Assembly (NCBI GenBank): GCA_963377175.1
Contig: CAUJNA010002835.1
Span: forward strand, 65,001 to 129,000
DNA from: Effrenium voratum
Lineage: Eukaryota > Sar > Dinophyceae > Suessiales > Symbiodiniaceae
Direction of reading: 5' to 3'
Length of the DNA: 64,000 nt
The translations under genes and the position numbers were made by a program. Shown here piece after piece: positions 1 to 10,973 of the stretch. Every line of letters starts with the position of its first letter. Within the stretch, counting starts at the first letter, position 1. The notes beneath the pieces were generated by a model that was not told the DNA's origin, ran no database searches, and saw nothing but the letters and a program-made list of their open reading frames with translations.

Positions 1-1109
1 CCTCATGATGAACATGATAAGTAAGCATGATCATGTTCCTCATCATGTTCGTCCTGTTAGACCCGACTGGAAATGTAGAAGATGCGTTGTCATGATTGTC
101 ATGATGACTGCTGCTGATGATGATGAAAAGGAAAATGATGATGATCATGATGATGAAAATGATGATTATGATGATGGAGTAGTGGTGTGTTGATCAAACG
201 GGTACAAATTCAAGCAACGAGTATGATGAACATGATGTTGAAAATGATGACGGCGCTCTTCTGATCCGACTGGAAATGCAGAGGTCATGACAACTGCTGC
301 GCTGCTGATGCTGGGGATGATGCTAACTGCTGGTGATGCTGAGGATGTGCAGTGATAGGATGATGATGATGATGATGATGAACATAATGAGGAACATGAT
401 GACGAAAATGATGGTGGTGATGATGATGATGATGATGAACATGAAGAAAATGATCATGATGGACACGATGATGAAAATAATGAGGAACATGATGATGAAA
501 ATGATGATGGTGATGATGATGATGATGATGATGAACATGACGAAAATGATCATGATGGACATGATGATGAAAGTGATGATGTTCATCATCATCATCATCG
601 TCATCATATTCATCATCATCATCATCATCCCGATGCGCATCCTCATGATGAACATGACAAGAAAGCAGGATCATGTTCCTTATCATGTTCATCATCAAAA
701 CCGTGGCGCTCTTCTTTTTTATATACGTTTCAAGTGTCCCGTTAGACCCGACTGGAAATGCAGAAGATGCGTTGTCATGATTGTCATGGTAACTGCTGCA
801 GATGCTGGGGATGTGATGAACGTGAAAATGATGATGACGCTGATGATGATGGTGATGTTCATCATCATCGTCATCATCATCATCATCATGATCATCATCA
901 TGTTCATCATCCTTTTCATCATCATCATGTTCATCATCATTTTCATCATCATGTTCATCATCATCATCAGGCTCATCATCATCATGTTCATCATCATTCT
1001 CATCATCGTGTTCCTCATTGTCCCGTTAGACCCAATTTGAGTCATAATCAGCATCGTCATCACGGTGCTCTCTTCTTCGTCATCGTCCTTATTTTTTTTT
1101 ATATACGTT

Positions 1110-1460
1110 GTCCCGTTAGAGCCGATTTGAGATGCAGAAGATGCGTGGACATGATTATCATGATGACTGCTGGTGATGCTGAGGATGCGTCATGATGATT
1201 ATCGTGTCAGTTCATCATCATCATCATCAGCATCATCATCACGGTGCTCGTCATCATCATCTTCTTCGTCATCGTCCTTATCATTTTTTTATGTATTAGA
1301 AGGTCTAACGGATGATGATGAATAAGCACCGTGATGATGCTGATGATGATGATGATGAACTGACATGGTAATCATGATGACGCATCCTCAGCATCACCAG
1401 CAGTCATCATGATAATCATGTCCACGCATCTTCTGCATCTCAAATCGGGTCTAACGGGAC
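1110..1460. repeat. Near-perfect palindrome, arms about 138 bp, loop 76 bp
   Basis: The left arm 1110-1248 and right arm 1325-1460 are reverse complements with only a few mismatches and a 3-nt length difference. The loop is 1249-1324. Both arms carry the CCCGTTAGAsCC motif, a GCATCTTCTGCATCTC segment (or its complement) and a GCACCGTGATGATG segment (or its complement). As single-stranded DNA or RNA this would fold into a long hairpin. Confidence 0.85.
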
Positions 1461-2000
1461 ACTTGAAACGTATAAAAAAAAGATAAGGACGATGACGAAG
1501 AAGATGATGATGATGATGATGAACACCAACTGACATGATAATCATCATGACGCATCCTCAGCATCACCAGCAGTCATCATGATAATCATATAAAAAAAGA
1601 TAAGGACGATGACGGAGAAGATGATGATGATAAGCACCGTGATGATGCTGATGATGATGATGAATTGACATGATAATCATCATGACTCATCCTCAGCATC
1701 ACCAGCAGTCATCATGATAATCATGTCCACGCATCTTCTGCATCTCCAATCGGGTCTAACGGGACACTTGAAACGTACATAAAAAAGATAAGGATGATGA
1801 CGAAGAAGATGATGATGATGAGCACCGTGATGATGATGCTGATGATGATGATGATGAAACTGACATGATAATCATCATGACGCATCCTCAGCATCACCAG
1901 CAGTCATCATGATAATCATGTCCGCGCATCTTCTGCATCTCGAATCGGGTCTACCGGGACACTTGAAACGTATATAAAAAAAGATAAGCACGATGACGAA
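1325..2000. repeat. Tandem units of 135-195 bp on the right arm
   Basis: The core GCATCCTCAGCATCACCAGC recurs at about 1382, 1552, 1687 and 1882. Copies are followed by TCATCATGATAATCAT. At least three are followed further on by the GGGTCT(A)ACGGGACACTTGAAACG segment and a short A-rich tract. Unit length varies through triplet-run expansion and one internal deletion. Matching units in opposite orientation lie at about 716-790 and 1020-1200. Confidence 0.8.
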
Positions 2001-2324
2001 GAAGCTGATGATGATGAGCACCGTGATGATGATGATGATGATGATGATGTGATGATGATGATGATGATGATGATGGGCGGATTTTGATTATCATTTTCAT
2101 CATTATTATTATGATTGTTAGTTGCCATTTCCTGCATTTGTCACATTTGTCATGGGCGCTGGTCCTGGCTGTGCGTTCTCACTGGTTGGCAAACGATGCT
2201 GCCGCCCTGCGTACTCCAGTCATACCCCGAAATGAGGAAGGAGGGTTCAACAAGACATAGGCCGAATCAGTTTTGGGTTGCGTTGTGTTGCGTTGCGTCC
2301 GTGGGTACTTTCTTGCTTGCTTGA

Positions 2325-3387
2325 GTCTTTGAGTTGGACGAACCGAGGCAGGAGTTTGGATTTGTCTCCGAATTCTTTACTGCGCCTTCGGCAACCCCAT
2401 TCACCTTCAGACTGCCTGATGGTCGCGCAGTCACGACCCGGGACCATGTGTACCCTCTGGATGACGTGTACTGCCTCGTCAACGGATGGTATGATCTTGA
2501 TGCAGAGCAACTCCTTCACAATTTCAGCTTCTTGGAGGAGGCTTCAGATCGGGCTTGCGCGGAATTGGAGCAGTTGCTTCCAAGCTTTCACTCTATTTCG
2601 ATGCTTGACCTGACAGTTGAGTCCTTCGCCGACGAGAAGGCGCTGCAGGAGTTGATGGCAAATGACTCGAACTCTGCTGAGGTCACCGAGGCCATCGTCC
2701 ACGGCATGCGAGTGCACGCGGCTGCCAAGTGCCTGCTCCGAGGACCTGCGAGACAGCCAGGAGCGGTCCAACAATCAAAAGACAAAAGCGGAGGCAAAGG
2801 AGCACTCTGCGATGTTTCCAACTGCGCCAGTCGCTCGCGCTTGGTGGAGTGGACGGATGAGGCGCCGAAGTCTGGTTGCGGCCACCTACTCCAAGAAGGG
2901 CTTTGCGCAGAGGCAAACGCCTGTGCTTGCCACACACATGCTGCGGACTGCTACGTTCCCATACCTCTCGTCATGCAGCAACACCCGCACACAGACGGCT
3001 TCTGCTACTTCAACGGCACGGCATTCTACGTGTCTTTTCCAGGCACAGAGAACATGTCAGAGGTCATTCTTGCAATGAGGGGGTCGGACTATAAAGGGCT
3101 CAACACAGGCCCGCTCGTCACGTACAAGTTTGACGGCAGGGAAATCTCGAGTTACATGGACGCCAGTCATTACCTCTACGACGACCTTTATGGCTTTTCA
3201 TTGGGATTTCTTCAGGGGCAAGGCCTTCGTTCAGACTGGATGCTGAACAGCAGCCGCTGGACACAGCTCTCCGAGCAGATGTGCAACAACATCCAGCAGG
3301 AATTCAACTTCAGCAATCACGAGCTGGTGCTCTCCGATTGGCTTGACTACAACGCAGTCATAGCGGCTTGGCGTGACCGGAGTCCAG
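2325..3387 (+). CDS. Long exon of an unrecognised gene
   Basis: The frame is open for 354 codons from 2325, just after a TGA at 2322, to a GT donor at 3388. There is no obvious initiator, so this is probably an internal exon. A pyrimidine-rich tract with AG ends near 2324-2333 and another AG lies at about 2349. The protein looks natural: an acidic, Leu-rich first 120 residues, a Cys-rich middle (about residues 150-215, roughly ten Cys in 60), then a segment rich in aromatic residues and Asn containing NMSE, NSSR and NFSN sequons. G/C at third codon positions is marked towards the 3' end. I do not recognise the family. The sequons and clustered Cys would suit an extracellular or lumenal domain, but no signal peptide is visible because the start is missing. 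Confidence 0.6.
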
Positions 3388-3526
3388 GTTTTCCCCACGC
3401 TTTGCACGCTTTTTCGACAGATTGCCGCTTTTTTTTGGTGCGGGAGAGGGCTTGGGGGCCCCTGAAGCCTCCCAGCTACCGGGTGTTTCCTTTTGTGTTC
3501 TGGGGAACGAATCGTGATCCGACCAG

Positions 3527-3683
3527 AGGCCGTGATGACGGCCTGCAGCGCCGGCATGCCGGCGCCCGGCTCTTCGAAGCAATCGGTGCTGGACATGGCA
3601 GGCTGGCAAAGCCCAAGCTCGTGCAGGCCGGTGTCCCGGAGAGATTTTGCGAAGCATCACTACGTGCCGCTCGCCTGCCGAAG
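3527..3683 (+). CDS. Second exon of the same unrecognised gene
   Basis: After a 139-bp GT-AG intron (3388-3526) the frame continues in phase, one base plus two, giving the junction DRSP-EAVMTACSAG. Third positions are mostly G or C in this frame and not in the overlapping frame that stays open, which decides the frame. The exon ends at AAG before GTTTTG (donor at 3684, phase 2). The frame stays open to about 4134, but third positions there are no longer G/C-rich, so I read 3684 onward as intron or untranslated. Product unknown. Confidence 0.5.
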
Positions 3684-6600
3684 GTTTTGTTTCTTCTTTC
3701 TTTTCCCTCCGTTTTTTGTGTGTGGTGTTTTGGTTGGGTGTCCGTCTTGGGTTGGTGAACACAAGGGAAACCAAAGGGACGAACGCCTTTTTCTTCCTTT
3801 TTTCTCGACTTTGACAAGCCCTTGTGTTGGTTCCGAATCTGCTGTTGTAGCAACAATCATTCTTTTGGCTCACAAGGAAATGCATACTCGGGTACAGGAA
3901 TTCAGCTATGGACATGGCGTATTTGAACAGTCGCGCCTGCTTGCTGGAAGGCAATCGAATAGGACACCTTTCAGAATGCCCATATTCCCCAGAGATGACT
4001 TCGTGAAAGCAAAGCAAAGCCATGCTTGCAAGTTTGTTGCCAACAGTGGTAGCGGATGTCTCTCGGACTCCCGCCGCACACTGGTAGCGTGCAGCTGGAG
4101 CTGTTGGAAGGGGCTGAGCAATTTGACTGCGTGAAGGAAGCTATTGCACCCTTTTTTTTACCGCGCGGTTTAGCATGTCGAGCAATGGTTTGAGGTTAAG
4201 CGGATGAGCAAACGTCCGCAGTGATGCTTGGCGCCTGTTTTCACGCGCGTGGATGTTGGGGCTCTTACTTGATGACGGCCAGGTGCATTCCATCGGTTGG
4301 TGTTTGAGAAAGATCGCCAACAAACCTCCGAGCATTCTGTTTGCTTGCCACACACCGGGTGGATTAAGTGTTCTGGGATTCCGAGGGCCGTTCGCCAAAC
4401 ATATGTGCGCATATGTGCTCGTCCATGCGACCCAGCTTTTGGTTCTACGAGGGTTTGAGACAAGACAGGACTGATACCTTCCCCCAGACTAAAATGGAAG
4501 TTCCAAGGGCCCCTTTCGAAGACTTGGCTCCATTTGCAGAGGCCTGAGGGAGTGTAAATGTTTTGTTCTGGACCCACCCAGGCCCTCAATATTTACCACT
4601 TCTGAATTGCGCCTATTCTGAACCACTACGCCGCGTCCCGGCCCACCCGCAACATCAGTCTTGTGGCGCCTTTGGACCAAACGGGACATCCAGCAGGGCA
4701 AGTTGAGAATGCGTTTGTGTTGGAAGCCGGCCAGGATTGAGTCGTCACTTTAGAGATGGGTTTGTCTCAGAATGGAAGGGGGTACCCTGACGGACCCAGA
4801 TCAATCGACGGCTACTCCTGCAACAAGTCACTCGTACAACAGGTCACTAGGGGGAAAAAAGTGATGCTAAATTTCTCAATGAGCATTGCGGAGTGACGGA
4901 ACGCCTAGATCCGAGTCTCAGGTGCGCCCACATTGCGGCTCAAAGAGATGAAGCGATGAAGCCATGAGTTGTGACAGCTGCACGTGCTAGTTTTTTTTGA
5001 GAGCGCAGGACAGTGCGCGCAATTGTCAGCCAAGCCAAAATCAGAAGCAAAAATCTCAAGGTGCCGCTTGACGCTTGACGCCGTTGTACAGAGGCTCCCC
5101 ATCTGAGAGGCTGCGCCTTGGCTAGAAGCTCTGCCAATTGAAGCCTCCCTTTCCGGTTTTCGTTCGTTTCAATGGACACCACCAGCAACCTGCAACCTTT
5201 GAAGGGAATCCAGGGATCCTGTATTTGTGGGGCAGAGATCAGCACAAACAACTTTTGGGGTCACAGACTTCCCTACAGCGCCACCAAAGAAAAAGAAGCG
5301 AGATAATCTGGCCGCTTGGCCGAATTGTCATTTCTTGGCTCTGGGAACCCTTTCGTGCAAGTGTTCTTGGTGGATAAGTGAGTTCCACCGCTGCCAGAAT
5401 GCGTGATGGCACGTGCCTTAAATTATACAGTTGTGCGACAGGAGTTTAGGAACTGTTTTCATGGGTCTGGTTACCAAGGGTTTCGGGAATCGCTTAACGA
5501 CACCGTGGGTGGATGTGCGGCAATCATGTTTGTCACGGAAAGGAACGGCGCCACTTGTGCCAAGCATTGCTTCATCTTGCAAACCTCACAGCGAGGTTGC
5601 CCTGTATGAGCCGCATCGACGCCGACAAGGGCGCGGTATGCCAGGACATCTTTGAGTGGCCCAGTTCCCCATGGACCCATGCCCCATTTTCGGGTTTTGC
5701 TTGCAGCTGGTTGTTGCTATTCTGGCTCCCGAGCTCCAATACGTTGCCCTTGCAGGACTTCTTGCTGAACATAGATGCGGCCTTTGTTGCGGAGCTGGTC
5801 ATCGCACGCCTGGGTTGAAGCCATACAAGGCTGCGCCAAGCGCAGGTCACCTCTCCGCCGACTGCTAGTCGGACGTCTATCTGACGCAACGTGACAGTCT
5901 GCCCATGTTCTGGGCAGCAGTAAGCATCTCTGCCTTGGGGCTCACGAGGCCTGCTGGCCGGATGAGAGTGGAGTTCTCGACGCTGAATTCTGTCAGGCCC
6001 CGCACGCAAACATCTTGAGCCCGGCTTCTGGGGCTTGATGTTACGGACTTCCATGGATACTCCTGTGCTTGACCTGGCCGGCCCCCACGGGTGCGCTCGG
6101 AGCCTGGCAATGGGAGATCTGCGCGCGGACCTCGTGCCGACCTCGGGCAGCAAATGGGCCGCACCCGCTTGCCGGGAGCTATCAGAAGTGTTGGCTGGCT
6201 GATCTCACTCTCAGATCACTCACGGGCGCTGCGGTCATCCGGAATGTCTGTTGCAGATTCAGAGGATGTCTCAACTTGAGCTGGGCTCGCAGTCACAAGC
6301 GTGTGGCTTCACAGAGAAGTTGCTGGAAGCAAGGCTCTTTTCAGGCAGTTAAGCTTTGCGTTCGGCAGTGTCCCGTCAACTCTTGGAAGCTTCCGCGGAG
6401 CATAGCAAGTTCATTGCAGCGCAAGCAAAACCCCATGTCGCGGACGGTTGCGGAAGCCAGGTGGATAATCTTAAAGCCCCTGTTGAGGTGCTCTTTCGAC
6501 ACAGTCACGAAGCTCTTCACCTCAATCAGCGTGATAGCCTGCGGTCTCTTCGTGCGGTATCCCAAGCCTGCTTTGTGCCCGCAGCCACTCTGGTTACCTG

Positions 6601-9216
6601 AGCACGGGAGGCATGTTACCTACGCAGTCCTGTACGGCACGAGTGTTGGGCTTTCGCACGTTGCCGTTTTGGCAGGCCTGCTCGCGGTCTGCCATCCGTG
6701 CCGGGCTCCTTTCCGTTTGAATGACATCATTCGCTTTCAGCATTTGAGCGCGTTGCCCTCTTGGCCCGCTTGTCCTAGAGAGTCTTCACCAGAGGCAATC
6801 TGAGCTTGCGTGTATGCTCTTTCACGTCGCAAGTTTGTCTCGCTCAACAGCGCGGGCGACATTGAAGCAGTTGCGCTCGGCATGGCAGGAAGTCCTTTCG
6901 GGCTTCAGCTTGAAAGGGTTGCTGGCTTTAGTTGTTGCTCCAGGGAATCCTGAGGCTTGTCACAGGCAGGGCGAGATTAGAGCGCTCCAGCGGTCTGAGT
7001 CTCAGGCTGCCTAGCGAGGCGCAAGCAAGGAATCCGAGCCCCGCTTCAAGACTGGGAAGCTTGCGGTCGCGGACTTTGATCGCTCGAGCTTCCATTTGCT
7101 CGGAGCTAAGGAGCGTTTGTGCCCACAATCGTGTGGAATCGGTTTTTGCAGACTTGGCAGCACATGTCTGGTGCAGGAGCTGAGGCTGAAAGTAAATACG
7201 CTTGCAAGACCATTTGCAGCGCAGCCAACAACGCTGGACCAGCACGGTCGTGACACAGCCTGTCAAGAGGCAAACCACCATGAATAACCAATGCCTCACC
7301 AAGCTGCCAGGTGAAGTAGCACGTGGCTTGCACCTGCCCCAAGATGCAGCGTTCGCGCTCGGCCAAGGGCTTCAGACCTTAGGCCATAGCTGCGACGGAG
7401 CCCTTCTCACAACCCTGCTTTGGCATGCATGGGCTGTGCTGTAGAGCTGGCTGGCCCATCCGCTGGAGCGTGCCCATTCTCTGGTCGATTCCTTTTGCGA
7501 TGGAGTAGGAGCAGCCCTGGGAGGGCGATTGGCTCAGCGTGACCCGAGCGTGTGCAGTGGCAGCCACAGATGCTGAATGCCCGCAGCCGGGCGGTAGACA
7601 CCGTTGCGCCTCATGCGCTGGAGCGCAACCCGAGGTAGTTGTCAAGCGCGCGGTGCATATGCTGCTGTTTCCACGGCATTGCTGGCTTTGCGTGGTGCAG
7701 GTCAGGACTCGTGTGGCTTGCGTGGTCAGACATGCCTCGTTCTGGCTTTGCCTTCCCAAGAAACAAAAATGGCAGGACTTCAGACCACTCGGCTCATCCT
7801 TGGCCATTTGAAGGGGGCGACTCTACGCGGAACTCCCGGGAAGCCTTTGGCGCAGGAAGTGCGTTGGCGCTGTTCGTAGCCGCGCGTTTGCGTCGGGAGG
7901 TCGGGAGAAGCGAGAGCTGCGCCTCTCGTTTGCTGAGAGGCTATCGTGAAAAGGCCCAGTGGCCAAATACTTCCGGCAGGGGCTCGTTTTTCTGTGAATG
8001 GCACAGGAGCAAGGGTGCGGCAGCACCTGTGTGCTTCGGTTGCTGGTCATGGATGCCGTGATGTCTGCCACAAGCCTGCTTAAGAGTCGTTCAGGAGATG
8101 TAAGTACAATGAATTGACCCGTGCCAAGGCTTGTGTTTCGATGCGAAGACCAGTGTGCCACTGCAACTCATCAACTTTGAGGCAGGGAGCGGCAGCGAAT
8201 GCACCTAGTCTGCAGCGCGTGAGTCGTTTGCAGAACCAATGAGTCTAAACGATCTGACGTGACTACGAACTGAGTAGGCGGAATCTGAGCTTGTGTTTCT
8301 TGGCTTTCACGGAGTTGGAAGGCTGGCATCTTCCGGGAAAAGAAGGTCTGATTTGCATAGCTGCAGCCTTGAAGTGCAGGCGTGACCGCCATCAGTTTCC
8401 GTGATGCTGCTTGCACGTGGGTCTTTTGGGTCTTTGCCCAAGCAACGCCAGGAATCCGCCACCAAGACCTCGCTCCTGCGCAGTGGCCACGATTTAAATG
8501 AGGGCAAGTGGCAGATGCATGTCATCGTCCCTCGTCCACCTGCTCATTGATTGACTCCTTGATTCTAGATGTCCAACTCCGGCGCTGCTTTTTGCATGAA
8601 TTCGCAGCAGCCCTCAAGGGCCTGCTACCGACAGGGCGTTGATGTTCGTTTGGCAGCTCTTGGGGTTAGCATGGATTGATGCGAGTGATTGCCAGGAGTT
8701 TTGCTGGTTCTGCCTCTTGAGGGGTGCCCGCATTTGATGCCGGATCGCTGCATGAACGCTGTTGTTGCCGCAAAGTGATGTTGCCCAGCTGCAACCCAAC
8801 ACGCAGTGCTGCTCGAAAGAACATGCTCAACACCATTGTTTGAATCTCTCTGAACTGGGTCAGGCGAAGCCATGAGGCTTGCGTTCGCGCGAAAGCCTCG
8901 CGGTCCGCTCACAGGTTTGCGCTGAAGCTGACAGGTCTTTGCGCCTTAAAGATGCAGAGGACCAGGAACGTGAGAAGTAAAATAGAGAGCCAAAGCAAGC
9001 AGGTCGCCTTGCAGTATGTCGGCGGAAAGCTTGATATCCGATATTTGGGCAGCCTCGATTTGTGTTCGCTGCAGGCTGCACTTAGCAGGCATGATGTTTG
9101 TTGCAAGTCGCTGCATGCTGTAAGACGTCAAAGATGTGAGTTTGAGGATGACGATGTGCCATTGCAGAGGAGGAAAACAACATTTGTGTTTCTGGTTTCT
9201 CGTCTTCGCTGCTTGG
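3684..9216. other. No supportable gene; mostly unique DNA with one old repeat copy
   Basis: Only short open frames without codon bias or recognisable motifs are present. About 8550-8810 is a strongly diverged copy (roughly two thirds alike by eye) of a segment also found at 13670-13920, 15570-15820 and 17470-17690. It shares landmarks in order: TTGATTCTAGA, GGCG, a GATGTTTG-like segment, TTGAGGGGTGC, and GATCGCTGCATGAA. Confidence 0.6.
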
Positions 9217-9546
9217 TGTCTCATCGCGCCCCTGCTGGCACGTGACACGTGTCACTTGCTTGCGCCTCGCTCATAGAAACCTCTGCGTCAGTACTCTGCG
9301 GGCATCAAGTCTCAGTGGCAGCGTTGCTTCAGAGTCGAACCGAGGTTTTGTGTGACAAAGAAGAGTGTTGGCTTTGCGCTCCTGCGCTTGCGCTTGTGCA
9401 ACACCAGGCCTTTAGGTTTGGACGGTGCTGTTGGCGCAGTTGGAATGAGGAAGACGCCGCTGCTTTGCTTTCAGGCTTTCGTTGGCACAAGGTCTTCGAG
9501 CACACAATCTTGAAGAGCTGTGTTCGCATCCGGTGTGGAGCAGGGC
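9217..9546. repeat. 330-bp direct repeat, copy A
   Basis: The same 330 bp recur at 10644-10973 with about ten substitutions and no length change. The match starts at TGTCTCATCG and ends sharply at GTGTGGAGCAGGGC, after which the flanks are unrelated. It contains CACGTGACACGTGTCAC, itself a short palindrome. Both copies keep one plus-strand frame open across about 100 codons. Confidence 0.9.
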
Positions 9547-9912
9547 CTTCACTCAGGGTCTCATGGCAGTCGCCCTGTCCTCGGAGCATGTTGTGCGACA
9601 CCCTGGGCTTTTGGAGAAGCAGGTCCTTGTGATGTGAAGATCAGGCCTGTGCGCACGCGCGCAAGAGTGTTTTTGCCCGCTTGAAGTAGGCCTCGTTCTG
9701 GATTTTGTGGTTCGTGTTCCCTTCAACTGCCTTGCTGCTGCCGAGCAATCTTGATCTTGCTTGGTGGGCCAACAACGCGCACTCGGGAAGGTGCCGTTGG
9801 GATGACACGCGTCCGCTTGCATGAAGCATGGGTCAGCATTGCAGATTCAATTCCCCAGAAGCAACCGGAAGGCCGGCGCCCAGCTTCGCCATTTCTCCAA
9901 CTTGGAAGGACC

Positions 9913-10029
9913 TGGCCATGCGTCAAAAGCCCGTACCCCCAGTGAACATCCCAGTCCCCACTAAAATCGACTAAAATGGGTGGTGCGCCTACCCCAAAAT
10001 GGTACCATTGGTTTTGACCCACAGCCACC
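9913..10029 (-). mobile_element. Family-1 inverted-repeat element (MITE-like)
   Basis: About 117 bp bounded by GGCCATGCGTCAAAAGCC and GGTTTTGACCCACAGCC, which are imperfect inverted repeats. Internal landmarks on the minus strand are GGTAGG, ATTTTAGT, GGGATGTTCACTGGGGGTACGGG. The same structure occurs at 25978, 27156, 33556, 37452, 45730 and 55251. There is no coding capacity, so it would be a non-autonomous element. Confidence 0.75.
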
Positions 10030-10643
10030 TGGCACTTGCTACGCTTGCGGAGTGCAATCTGTATGTGAGACAAACGCACGCCTGGTGTCAATTCTCGCAT
10101 CATGCGACGCTGCGCTCCAGCCCCACAGATCATTTGTTCGTGGTTGTGATTGGCGTCTTTCTATTGTTCAGAGTAGGGGAGCTTCATCGGATTGCGCCTG
10201 CAGGCAAGTATGCCTGCCGTGCGAGTTTCTGCTCGGAGGTCAGGCGGAGGGATCGAAGAATCATCCCGCTAGACAATGCGCTCAGCTTTCCACTTGCGTA
10301 GACTCGACGTTGCTTTCCTTGTTCTCATTGCAGCAGTTGCCCAGTGGCGAGGTCTTCAGACATGTTGGCAAATCAGCATCATAATGCAGCATTCGGCAGA
10401 TGTTCGGGCATTACAGTTCGTGTCGCGCTGTGTGTCCTAGTATCTTTGTAAACTGCCAAGTGCGCGCAGGTCTGTCCTCATGGATCTCAAAGCTGTGTTG
10501 AGCCAATGCCAACCATGTTGCCATTTCTGTGCGTAAAGACATGACGGCGTTCTGGCTTGACGAAGGGCTGAAGGCAGGAAGAGAGCTCTTGACACTGCCT
10601 TTAAGCGCAGAACATAATCGCCACAGGTGGCTGCGCAACATGA

Positions 10644-10973
10644 TGTCTCATCGTGCCCCTGCTGGCGCGTGACACGTGTCACTTGCTTGGGCCTCGCTCA
10701 TAGAAACCTCTGCGTCAGTACTCTGCGGGCATCAAGTCTCAGTGGCAGCCTTGCTTCAGAGTCGAACCGAGGTTTTGTGTGACAAAGAACAGTGTTGGCT
10801 TTGCGCTCCTGCGCTTGTGCTTGTGCAACACCAGGCGTTTAGGTTTGGACGGTGCTGTCGGCGCAGTTGGAATGAGGGAGACGCCGCTGCTTTGCTTTCA
10901 CGCTTTCGTTGGCACAAGGTCTTCGAGCACACAATCTTGAAGAGCTGTGTTCGCATCCGGTGTGGAGCAGGGC
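10644..10973. repeat. 330-bp direct repeat, copy B
   Basis: Direct copy of 9217-9546, about 97% alike by eye. Following DNA (from TGAAACAAATC) differs from that after copy A, which gives a sharp right boundary. Confidence 0.9.

Larger units (their letters stand above)
1..2074. repeat. GAT/ATC low-complexity block
   Basis: The whole stretch is built from GAT/GAA/CAT-type triplets with interspersed unique-looking pieces such as a CCCGTTAGACCC motif. Triplets read GAT-like in some parts and ATC-like in others, for example pure GAT runs near 360-380 and 2025-2072 and CAT/ATC runs near 575-640 and 850-1000. Open frames here encode only runs of Asp, His, Met or Ile, the signature of triplet repeats rather than protein. 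No gene is supported. Confidence 0.9.

Noticed and set aside
5..2137. Several open frames of 60-235 codons
   Set aside because: They encode runs of Asp, His, Met or Ile from GAT/ATC triplet repeats in every frame, so they are by-products of the repeat.
6069..6803. 244-codon plus-strand frame
   Set aside because: Starts at TTG, has no codon bias, no motif and no splice context; long frames arise by chance in this stop-poor region.
9249..9632. Frame conserved between the two 330-bp repeats as a gene
   Set aside because: No start context, no family resemblance, and the frame runs off into unrelated flanks; kept only as a repeat observation.
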